Shown here piece by piece: positions 43,916 to 51,056 of a stretch of 64,000 nt of DNA. Below the pieces are notes generated by a model. The model did not search any database. It worked only from the letters and a program-made list of their open reading frames with translations, and had not been told where the DNA came from. Within the stretch, counting starts at the first letter, position 1. Every line of letters starts with the position of its first letter. Position numbers and translations under genes: made by a program. The stretch lies in the NCBI RefSeq assembly GCF_001005725.1, contig NZ_LBIC01000005.1, positions 298,001 to 362,000 on the forward strand, in the 5' to 3' direction. This DNA is from Sphingobium chungbukense (lineage in GTDB: Bacteria > Pseudomonadota > Alphaproteobacteria > Sphingomonadales > Sphingomonadaceae).

Positions 43916-45157
43916 TCAGTCGCCGAAGCGGACATGGAGATGCTTGGGCACCCGCATCATCGATCCGCGAATTTCGGGTCGCGGCTTGTCCGGGTCGAAG
44001 CGCAGATTGGGCAGGTTATCCAGCACCGCGTGCAGCGCGCGGGTCATCTCCACCCGCGCCAGATGCTGGCCGACGCAGATATGCGGCCCGCGAGAGAAGG
44101 AGAAATGCGCCTTGCGCTCGCGGAATATGTCGAACTTGTCGGGATCGGGGAAGATCGCCGGGTCGCGATTGGCCGCGCCCGCCACCACGTCGAGCAGCGA
44201 TCCGGCCGGAATCTCCACGCCGCCGAGCACCACATCCACCTTCGCCATGCGAAGCTGCACGGCCACGGGACCGTCCCAGCGCAGCGCTTCCTCGATCGCG
44301 ACGGGGATGAGTTTGCGGTCCGCCCGGATGGCGTCGAGCTGTTCGGGATTCTCCAACAGCGCGGTCAACAGCACGCTGGTCCCGCGATAGGTGGTGTCGC
44401 CAGCCGCGTTCATCAATTGCCGCAGGAAGGAGATCAGCACCAGGGGCGGCAGATAATCGCCGTCCACTTCGGTATTGGCGAGCAGGCTGACCAGATCGTC
44501 GCCCGGATTGCGCCGCCGTTCCTCGACCAGGGCGGTGAAATACTCGCCCAGCTTGCGGGATGCCTCCTGCGCCTTGTCGATGTGCATATAGTCGGTCTGG
44601 CCAATGGCCAGCCGCTGAAAAGTGCGGACATCCGATTCCGGCAGATCGAGCTGCTGATAGATGACTTCGAAAGGATAGAGCAGCGTGAATTGTTCGATGA
44701 GATCGGCGCTGCCGGTGTCCACGAATTTGTCCATCAACTTGTGAACCACCGGATCGACGATGGTTTCGCCCCATGTTTTCACATATTGGGGCAGGAATAT
44801 CTTCTGGAAGATCTTCCGCCAGCGGCCATGTTCGGGATTGTCCATGACGCTGATGCTGCCCTGGCCGAACGTCTCGCCGATGTTGAACTTATAGCCATGG
44901 TTGGAGAAGCGGTCGGTGTCGGTCAGGACCGTCAATATCTCGTCCGAACCGACGACCGTGAACATCCTGCGATCGGGATAGGTGGCGGATTGCAGGCCCA
45001 TTTTCGGGCGGTAGTCGCCCTCCAGAACCGGGGCTTGCGCCCGCCATTTCGCGATCTCCGGATAGGGGTCCAGCGTATCTCCGAAATTGATGTCGTCCGC
45101 GCTGAACGGATCGTAGCTCGGATCGTCATATTCCTGAATCTTGACGGCGGTTTCCAT
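43916..45157 (-). CDS. Cytochrome P450, not CYP101-like
   Basis: 413 aa. I-helix A-G-D-T-T (252-256), E290-x2-R293 and C361 in F-S-R-G-P-H-I-C-V-G-Q-H-L-A-R are intact. It lacks the G-G-H-W-x-x-T-R segment of the other four P450s and starts with a longer N terminus (M-E-T-A-V-K-I-Q-E-Y-D-D-P), so it is from another bacterial family. It is in one operon with the ferredoxin, and an operator-like repeat lies 17 bp upstream of its start. Confidence 0.92.
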   Translation of the reverse strand: METAVKIQEYDDPSYDPFSADDINFGDTLDPYPEIAKWRAQAPVLEGDYRPKMGLQSATYPDRRMFTVVGSDEILTVLTDTDRFSNHGYKFNIGETFGQGSISVMDNPEHGRWRKIFQKIFLPQYVKTWGETIVDPVVHKLMDKFVDTGSADLIEQFTLLYPFEVIYQQLDLPESDVRTFQRLAIGQTDYMHIDKAQEASRKLGEYFTALVEERRRNPGDDLVSLLANTEVDGDYLPPLVLISFLRQLMNAAGDTTYRGTSVLLTALLENPEQLDAIRADRKLIPVAIEEALRWDGPVAVQLRMAKVDVVLGGVEIPAGSLLDVVAGAANRDPAIFPDPDKFDIFRERKAHFSFSRGPHICVGQHLARVEMTRALHAVLDNLPNLRFDPDKPRPEIRGSMMRVPKHLHVRFGD

Positions 45158-45173
45158 GGCCGGAATCTCTCCT

Positions 45174-45191
45174 ATGCAGTATATGCTACAT
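45174..45191. promoter_or_regulatory. Imperfect palindrome, candidate TetR operator
   Basis: ATGCAGTATATGCTACAT matches its own complement at 14 of 18 positions. The core TGCAG-N6-CTACA recurs at 50996-51011 upstream of a TonB receptor. It lies in the 54-bp gap between the TetR and P450 genes. Confidence 0.55.
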
Positions 45192-45211
45192 AAGTCCGCC
45201 TGCCGGTGCTG

Positions 45212-45826
45212 TCAATCGAGCGGTGGCCCCACCAGCGACTGGGCGATCAATTGCTCCAGCACGTCCAGCACGGCTTCACGGCCCGGCGGGTCGGGAAAGA
45301 GCGCGTCGCGCAGGATCACGCTGGCGGCGATCATGCCAAAGCCCAGCCGCACGCCGATACCCAGGTCGAAAGGCGGATCGATTTCCGCGAGCGCATAGCG
45401 CCGGCGGACCTGATCGACCGACTGTTCGAAAAAGGGAGCAAGTCCGCGCAAACCCGGCGCCGCATCTTCGCCAGCGCTCGGTGGTCCGGCGAGGAGGGCA
45501 CGGAACATCGCCTCATTGCCCTCGAACAATTCATAGACCTGCCGGGTGAAGCGGCGCGTCTCCGCCTGTCGGGGGAATGGAGCGGTGGGATCGGGATGCA
45601 GTTCCACGAAGTCCGCCATCAGCGTGTGGAACGGCGCGATCACCACCTCATTGAACAGCCCGGCCTTGTCGCGATAATAGCGGAACAGCAAGGTCTCGCT
45701 GACATCGGCCAGACGCGCGATTTCCCGCGTCGTGGTGCCGCCATAGCCGCGCTCCGCGAACAATTGCCGCGCCGCGTCGCAGATGCGCTGGACCACGTCC
45801 TCGCGTGTACGCCGCCGCCGCCGCAC
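45212..45826 (-). CDS. TetR/AcrR family transcriptional regulator
   Basis: 204 aa, GTG start at 45826; the true start may be slightly upstream because the frame stays open into the GMC gene. N-terminal helix-turn-helix Y-G-G-T-T-T-R-E-I-A-R-L-A-D-V-S-E-T-L-L-F-R-Y-Y at about 26-49. It lies between GMC and P450 genes on the same strand. The repeat just after it and at 50996 is its proposed binding site, by proximity only. Confidence 0.85.
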   Translation of the reverse strand: MRRRRRTREDVVQRICDAARQLFAERGYGGTTTREIARLADVSETLLFRYYRDKAGLFNEVVIAPFHTLMADFVELHPDPTAPFPRQAETRRFTRQVYELFEGNEAMFRALLAGPPSAGEDAAPGLRGLAPFFEQSVDQVRRRYALAEIDPPFDLGIGVRLGFGMIAASVILRDALFPDPPGREAVLDVLEQLIAQSLVGPPLD

Positions 45827-45869
45827 GCGCCCGCCATCTTCGGCGGAGGCGGTTTCGTCTGTCAGGATT

Positions 45870-47465
45870 TTAGCGATTGCGCTCCTCCAAGATCATGTCG
45901 GCCGCATTCCAGGCCGACGCCATGATCGGCCCGTTGGTATTGGCCGAAACCATCGTAGGCATGATCGATCCATCCATGACGCGCAAGCCGTCCACGCCCT
46001 TCACGCGCAGTTTTTCGTCCAGGACCGCATCGGCGAAATCCCCCATGCGGCAGGTTCCGCAGGCATGATAGCCTGCCTGGCCGATCTGGCGGAAGGCGGA
46101 GAGGATTTCATCGTCGGTCTGGAGCGAACGGGTCGGCTCCCGCTCTCCCGCGATCATCGGGGCGATGGCGGGACGGGACATCCAGTCGCGCAGATAGCGG
46201 TGCATCGCCACGGTGACCGCGCAATCATAGGGATCGGTAAGGTAGCCCGCCCGAATTTTGGCCTGAGCCATAGGGTCGGCTGCCGTGATCCGCACCGACC
46301 CTTCACTGCGTGAACGCAGGGGATAGCCGAACAGGGTGATGCTGTGCGCCGGATCGATGGCCATATTGCCCTTTGCATCCGGTGCCGCGACGGCGGGCGA
46401 CAGCAGGATTTCGATGTCGGGCGTCTCCGATTCCGGCAGCACGGTCGCAAAGGCGCCGACATTGCCATATCCCGCCGCCATCGGCCCGGTGCGAGTGAGA
46501 TAATAGCGCAGCACGTTGCCGATCAGTTTCAGGCCCGCCAGATCCTTGTTCTGACTATGCGGAACGGCAAGGTCATAGACCATCGAAAGCAGGCGATGTT
46601 CCAGCATATGTTCGCCCACGCCCCGATTGTCGGCAACGACGGGGATGCCAAGATCGCGCAGCAGTTCGGCAGAGCCGACGCCCGAGCGCTGAAGGATTTG
46701 CGGCGACATCAGCGCGCCGGCGCTGACGATGATTTCGCGCCCGCTTGCGAAGTCCTGGGCCGCCCCGTTCACATTGGCGCGAACGCCGGTTGCGCGGCGG
46801 TCGGTGAACAGGATCTTGTCGACAATCGCGCCGGTGACGACGCGCAGATTGGTCCTGCCGCGCGCGCGCTTGAGGAAGGCTTGCGCCGCACTCTGCCGCT
46901 TGCCCTTCCATATGGTGCGCGGGGCATAGCCGACGCCGGCACGGCCAGACCGGTTGAGGTCGGTAACACGCGGCAAGCCCATCTGTTCACCCGCTGCGAT
47001 GAAGGCTTCGGTCAGCGGGTCACGTATCGGCTCGACCGAGATGCGGAGAGGACCGTCGCCGCCGCGCACCTCGTCGCCGCCCAGCTCGTGGCCTTCCATC
47101 GCGCGGAAGGCCGCGCCGATCCTGTTCCATCCCCAGCCCTTGGCGCCAAGGGCTTCCCACCCGTCATAATCTTCGGGCTGACCACGGAAATACATCATGC
47201 CGTTGACCGAGGACGAGCCGCCCAGCATCTTGCCGCGTATCCAGGTTTCCGGGGGAATGGCTTCATGCCGTTCGGTCTGGAAATACCAGACATGCCGGGG
47301 GTCGGTGTAGAGCTTCGCGGCGCCGCGCGGCATGTGGATGAAGGGGTTGCGGTCGTCCGGCCCTGCCTCCAGCAACAGCACGCTGTTCGCCGGATTTTCC
47401 GACAGGCGGTCCGCCAGCACGCATCCGGCGGAGCCGCCGCCGACGATGATATAGTCGTAAGTCAT
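45870..47465 (-). CDS. GMC family (choline dehydrogenase-like) flavoprotein
   Basis: 531 aa from the ATG at 47465. FAD-binding G-G-G-S-A-G (9-14), the GMC signature G-K-M-L-G-G-S-S-S-V-N-G and the C-terminal catalytic pair (His in Y-H-A-C-G-T-C-R, Asn in S-A-N-T-N-G-P) are present. It oxidises an alcohol to an aldehyde or ketone, probably passing electrons to the respiratory chain. The stop of the upstream serine hydrolase and this ATG share a base (TGATG). It is a candidate for oxidising a P450 hydroxylation product. Confidence 0.92.
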   Translation of the reverse strand: MTYDYIIVGGGSAGCVLADRLSENPANSVLLLEAGPDDRNPFIHMPRGAAKLYTDPRHVWYFQTERHEAIPPETWIRGKMLGGSSSVNGMMYFRGQPEDYDGWEALGAKGWGWNRIGAAFRAMEGHELGGDEVRGGDGPLRISVEPIRDPLTEAFIAAGEQMGLPRVTDLNRSGRAGVGYAPRTIWKGKRQSAAQAFLKRARGRTNLRVVTGAIVDKILFTDRRATGVRANVNGAAQDFASGREIIVSAGALMSPQILQRSGVGSAELLRDLGIPVVADNRGVGEHMLEHRLLSMVYDLAVPHSQNKDLAGLKLIGNVLRYYLTRTGPMAAGYGNVGAFATVLPESETPDIEILLSPAVAAPDAKGNMAIDPAHSITLFGYPLRSRSEGSVRITAADPMAQAKIRAGYLTDPYDCAVTVAMHRYLRDWMSRPAIAPMIAGEREPTRSLQTDDEILSAFRQIGQAGYHACGTCRMGDFADAVLDEKLRVKGVDGLRVMDGSIMPTMVSANTNGPIMASAWNAADMILEERNR

Positions 47466-48599
47466 CACAGGGCCGCCCGGATCACATCGCCGATGATGGT
47501 GCGGCTGTCTTCTGCGATATCGATCGTATCGAACATGCGGTTGTGGCAGATGCCGACGGCCAATTTGGTTTCAGGGTCCGCCCAGCCGATATTGCCGCCC
47601 ATGCCCGGATGGCAGAGCGCGCGCATGTTGCGAGGGGCGGAGACCGGAGGGTTTTCCGCGCCGCCCAGCCAGAAGCCCGACCAGGCGATGGGCACGACCA
47701 TGCCGAAGAAGACGGGATCGGCATCCTCGAAATGCGGGCGCGGGGCGGCGAAGCTGGCGACGCGTTCCTCCGACAGCAGGCGCACGCCGTTGAATTGCCC
47801 GCCATTGGCCAGCATCGCCCAGAAGCGGGCGTTGCTCCGCGCGCTGAAGATGCCGCCGACGGCCGGAATGCACGCGCGGCGCACATAGGGCCGCTCGAAC
47901 GGATCGGGCATCAGGTCGACGACCAGCGGCTGCGCCTCCCGCATCATATTATTGTCGGGAGCGACATAGACGGCGGCGGCGTCCAGCTTGGCGATGCGTG
48001 GCTCGACGGAATCGGGGATGCCCATCCACAGATCGGCGGCGCCCAGCGGGTCCGCTATCTCCTCCTTGATGAACTGGCCGAAGGGGGCGGCGTTTGGGAT
48101 CGGTCCTGCGGACCACTTCGCCCACCATCCAGCCGAAGGTCATCGACTGGTAGGAGGAACGGCTGCCGGCGGGATAGACCCCCTCCATCTCCGCGATGCG
48201 GCGGCACATCCAGTCCCAGTTGGTCATCAGTTCGGGCGTCACGTCCGGCGGCATGCGCAGCACGCCGGAGACATGGGACAGGATGTGGCGGATGGTGACG
48301 TCCCCCTTTCCGGCCTGGGCAAATTCGGGCCAGTAGGTGGCGACGGGCGCATCATAGTCCACCAGGCCCCTTTCGGCCTGGATATGCAGGGCGGTGGCGG
48401 TCACGGCCTTCGACACGGAATAGACGTTGAACAACGTGTCGCCATCGACCGGCCTGCCGGTGGTCGCGTCAGCGAGGCCCGACCAGCAATCGACAATCTG
48501 TTCCTCGCCCAGCCAGGCGCTGACCTGAATGCCGATTTCCTTGCCCTCCGCGACAAGCCGGTCCAGCATCTCCTGCACCGCGTCGTTGACCTTCGTCAT
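47465..48599 (-). pseudogene. Serine hydrolase (beta-lactamase/esterase EstB family), frameshifted
   Basis: The N-terminal part, from the ATG at 48599, has the catalytic S61-V-S-K64 motif and Y-x-S at Y-Q-S-M-T-F-G. After P-K-R-R-P the frame goes astray at a run of five C (48083-48087, read as G on the plus strand). Removing one base restores F-G-Q-F-I-K-E-E-I-A-D-P-L-G-A-A-D-L-W and joins the rest (M-G-I-P-D-S-V-E-P onward to 47465). Intact, it would be about 377 aa, normal for this esterase family. It is either a real inactivating mutation or a homopolymer sequencing error. It is the first gene of the GMC/TetR/P450 run. Confidence 0.88.
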
Positions 48600-48640
48600 C
48601 CTTCCAATCGCCTTTCCTGCTTGCCATGGCGTCGACGCCA

Positions 48641-48664
48641 GCTATCAAGTGTGTGCTTGATAGC
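48641..48664. promoter_or_regulatory. Perfect 9-6-9 inverted repeat, operator between divergent genes
   Basis: GCTATCAAG-TGTGTG-CTTGATAGC sits in the 90-bp gap, 25 bp from the start of the 6-oxocamphor-hydrolase-like gene and 41 bp from the start of the serine hydrolase operon. Its position lets one repressor silence both. Candidate regulators are the TetR (45212) and MarR (41636) proteins of the operon. Confidence 0.7.
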
Positions 48665-48689
48665 ACGGAAAAGGACGAGGGAAAGAGAG

Positions 48690-49439
48690 ATGGGCCAGGC
48701 GTTCGAAAATATCATAATGACGCACGATGACGGGATCGTCGAACTGCGCATCCACCATCGCGGCGGCTCGGCCAAATGGGCGCTCTGGGGTGGCCTGCAC
48801 AAGGAATTGGGCATTGCCTTCGCGCACATCGCTGCCGATCCCGACGCCCGGGTGCTGCTGATCACCGGCACGGGCGACACATTCTGTGCTGAGTTCGACA
48901 TGGATTGCGACATGCCGCAAATGGGCGGAGCAAGCTGGGACGTGATCTTCCGGGAGGGCAGGGCACTGCTCAACAATCTGTTGGCCATAGAGATACCGGT
49001 CGTGGCCGCCGTCAATGGACCCGCTTTCATCCATGCGGAGATCGCGCTGCTGGCCGATGTCGTGCTGGCGGCGGAGGGTGCTGCCTTCGCCGATAAGCCG
49101 CACGCTCTTGCCGGTGTGGTGCCGGGCGATGGCGTGCACAGCATATGGCCGATGCTGCTGGGGCCGAATCGTGGCCGTTATTTCCTGATGACGGGGCAGG
49201 AGATCGGCGCGCAGGAGGCCCTGACGCTGGGCCTGGTAGGCGAAATACTGTCACCTGACGTCCTGATGCCCCGCGCGCGCGAACTGGCCCGTACGATCGC
49301 AGCCCGGCCGGCGGTCGCCAATCGCTATACCCGTATCCTGCTCACCCGCGATATCAGGGCGCGATTGGCGACTGAACTGGATCAGGGCCTGGCAATGGAG
49401 GGCATGGCGATCCTTGCAGCCATGCAAGGACAGGCCTGA
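48690..49439 (+). CDS. 6-oxocamphor hydrolase-like crotonase (beta-diketone hydrolase)
   Basis: 249 aa, ribosome site aaagagag. It resembles Rhodococcus 6-oxocamphor hydrolase from end to end (R-A-L-L-N-N-L-L-A-I-E, G-V-V-P-G-D-G, L-G-P-N-R-G-R-Y-F-L-M-T-G-Q-E). H115, H138 and D147 occupy the places of that enzyme's His122, His145 and Asp154, with E117 following H115 in the same way. That enzyme adds water to a cyclic beta-diketone and breaks a ring carbon-carbon bond, without CoA. Neighbouring P450, ferredoxin and GMC genes could make such a diketone. The exact substrate is unknown. Confidence 0.85.
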   Translation: MGQAFENIIMTHDDGIVELRIHHRGGSAKWALWGGLHKELGIAFAHIAADPDARVLLITGTGDTFCAEFDMDCDMPQMGGASWDVIFREGRALLNNLLAIEIPVVAAVNGPAFIHAEIALLADVVLAAEGAAFADKPHALAGVVPGDGVHSIWPMLLGPNRGRYFLMTGQEIGAQEALTLGLVGEILSPDVLMPRARELARTIAARPAVANRYTRILLTRDIRARLATELDQGLAMEGMAILAAMQGQA

Positions 49440-49443
49440 GCCG

Positions 49444-49466
49444 CTCTTCGCTCATCCGGAGAAGAG
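49444..49466. terminator. Weak hairpin between convergent genes
   Basis: CTCTTC / GAAGAG arms with an 11-base loop in the 42-bp gap between the crotonase and P450 genes. The stem is short. Confidence 0.35.
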
Positions 49467-49481
49467 GCCAGTCGGAATCGC

Positions 49482-50690
49482 TCAGACAATCCAACTCAGA
49501 TGGAGCGATTCCATGGAATTCACCAGTCCCGTGGTCATCTTCGGCGGCTTGCCGGGGGTGAGCCGGAAATCGGGGATACGGGCCAGCCATTCTTCCAGAA
49601 AGATGCGGATTTCGCGCCGGGCCAGATTGTTGCCGATGCAAGTATGTACCCCGGTGCCGAAGGCCAGATGCCGCCGTCCCTTGCGGGTGAAGTCGAGCGT
49701 CATCGGATCGGGATTGATCGTCTCGTCCAAGCCGGCAGCTGGAAAGATGCCCACTATCATGTCGCCCTTGCGAAGTTCGGCACCGCCCAGGCTGGTGTCT
49801 TCACGCGCGATGCGACCCAGATTGCTCGTCCCGAACCGGCGAGCGATCTCCTCCGGCGCATCATTCATATAGTCCGGATTTTCGATCAGTTCCCGCCGCT
49901 TTTCGGGATGTTGCGCAAGGTAGCAAGCGGCAAAGCTGGTCATCGACACCACGGTATCGAGGCCGCCGCCGACGACAACCAGGCTCATGCTGAAGATTTC
50001 CTCATCCGTCATCTTCCGACCGCCGACATCCGCCTGAATCATCGAACTGATGAGGTCATCCTGCGGCTCCTTCTTGCGCAATTCTATATGATGGCGAACA
50101 TAATCCGAGACTTCGGACCAGGCTTGTGGAGACTTGGGATGAGTCGGCTTCGACATGTAGATCGCGAGCCCGCGTAGATAGGAATAGTCTTCCTCCGGCA
50201 AGTTGACGAGCGTGAGAAAGGCGACGATGGGCATCGTCCCGGCAAAATCCTCGACGAACTCGCATTCGCCCTGCGGCCTGATCCGCTCGATAATCTCGAC
50301 GGCGGCCCTGCGTGCCCGGTCCGTGGCCGCGGCCAGCATCCTGGGAGTGAAGGCCGGCATCAGCAATTTGCGGAACTTCATATGATCCGGCGGGTCGAGT
50401 TGCACCGGCAGTTGCAGCGGCAAGGTGTTGCGGGGCAGGAAGGGTTCGGAACTGGAGAATGCGGCGAATTCCCGCAGCATGCGTTCAATCTCATTATAGC
50501 GTGTCGCGATCCAGTGCCCGCCATGATGCGGCGTCCAAAAGACCGGCGGATTGCTGTCCTGCACAGTCTTCCAGAGCGCATGGACGTCGTGCGTCGTCCG
50601 TCCTTCAATGCCCGGTGGGGCATAGATATCGATATCCCGCACCAAATCGGGGGGAACATGACTCGGAACGGCCTGCGCGACTTGCGGCAT
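49482..50690 (-). CDS. Cytochrome P450, CYP101-like
   Basis: 402 aa. F-W-T-P-H-H-G-G-H-W-I-A-T-R (51-64), D-P-P-D-H (99-103), G-G-L-D-T-V with D245/T246, E281-x2-R284 and C351 in F-G-T-G-V-H-T-C-I-G. The Tyr96 position of P450cam is Pro91. It stands alone on its strand, with its own operator-like repeats 48-73 bp upstream (50738-50763), so it is likely controlled separately from the P450 pair at 42-45 kb. It is convergent with the 6-oxocamphor-hydrolase-like gene. Confidence 0.92.
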   Translation of the reverse strand: MPQVAQAVPSHVPPDLVRDIDIYAPPGIEGRTTHDVHALWKTVQDSNPPVFWTPHHGGHWIATRYNEIERMLREFAAFSSSEPFLPRNTLPLQLPVQLDPPDHMKFRKLLMPAFTPRMLAAATDRARRAAVEIIERIRPQGECEFVEDFAGTMPIVAFLTLVNLPEEDYSYLRGLAIYMSKPTHPKSPQAWSEVSDYVRHHIELRKKEPQDDLISSMIQADVGGRKMTDEEIFSMSLVVVGGGLDTVVSMTSFAACYLAQHPEKRRELIENPDYMNDAPEEIARRFGTSNLGRIAREDTSLGGAELRKGDMIVGIFPAAGLDETINPDPMTLDFTRKGRRHLAFGTGVHTCIGNNLARREIRIFLEEWLARIPDFRLTPGKPPKMTTGLVNSMESLHLSWIV

Positions 50691-50737
50691 CGGAATATCC
50701 TCTCACCTGCGCCCTGCATTCCTGGCGCTCCCCACAC

Positions 50738-50763
50738 TTATAGGTACTTTATAGGACCTATAA
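50738..50763. promoter_or_regulatory. Repeated TTATAGG operator-like sites
   Basis: TTATAGG occurs at 50738 and again at 50749, 11 bp apart (one helical turn); the second copy forms a perfect 7-1-7 palindrome, TTATAGG-A-CCTATAA (50749-50763). They lie upstream of the P450 start at 50690, where a repressor would block transcription. Confidence 0.55.
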
Positions 50764-50995
50764 TGTTGTGACGCAAGTCTTCACAGGCCCATCATATCCG
50801 CAGACACCACTATTGAGAGAAAGGTTCGCGATGAAATCGTGCGTGAAATCTTCCTTCTCTGCCACAGTCGATAAATCATATTCATGATCGTTGGGATCGA
50901 AGGGCTGCGTGCCCTCCTCCTCTCCGCCGCGCCCCACGGGCACTATGACGATGAAAGCCCGGCCTCTTCTCCCATCATGTTGCATGCATATATTG

Positions 50996-51011
50996 TGTAG
51001 TAATCACTACA
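50996..51011. promoter_or_regulatory. TGTAG-N6-CTACA operator-like repeat
   Basis: TGTAGT-AATC-ACTACA is perfect and lies 45 bp upstream of the TonB receptor start. It shares 11 of 16 bases with the site next to the TetR gene (core 45175-45190). Confidence 0.6.
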
Positions 51012-51056
51012 TTGATAACGGAATGCCGATCAAATCCATAAATCAGGGAGATTCGA

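Larger units (their letters stand above)
50691..51056. other. 366-bp divergent intergenic region
   Basis: It holds the P450 promoter side (repeats at 50738-50763) and the receptor side (repeat at 50996-51011). A palindrome TGCATGCA lies near 50984-50991. A 75-codon minus-strand frame at 50758-50985 has no ribosome site or family match and is not called. Confidence 0.5.

Noticed and set aside
47465-48599. Programmed ribosomal frameshift in the serine hydrolase gene
   Set aside because: A bare C5 run without a slippery heptamer or a clear downstream pseudoknot gives no support; mutation or sequencing error is simpler.
50758-50985. 75-codon minus-strand frame in the P450/receptor intergenic region
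   Set aside because: No ribosome site, no recognisable family, and it covers probable regulatory DNA.
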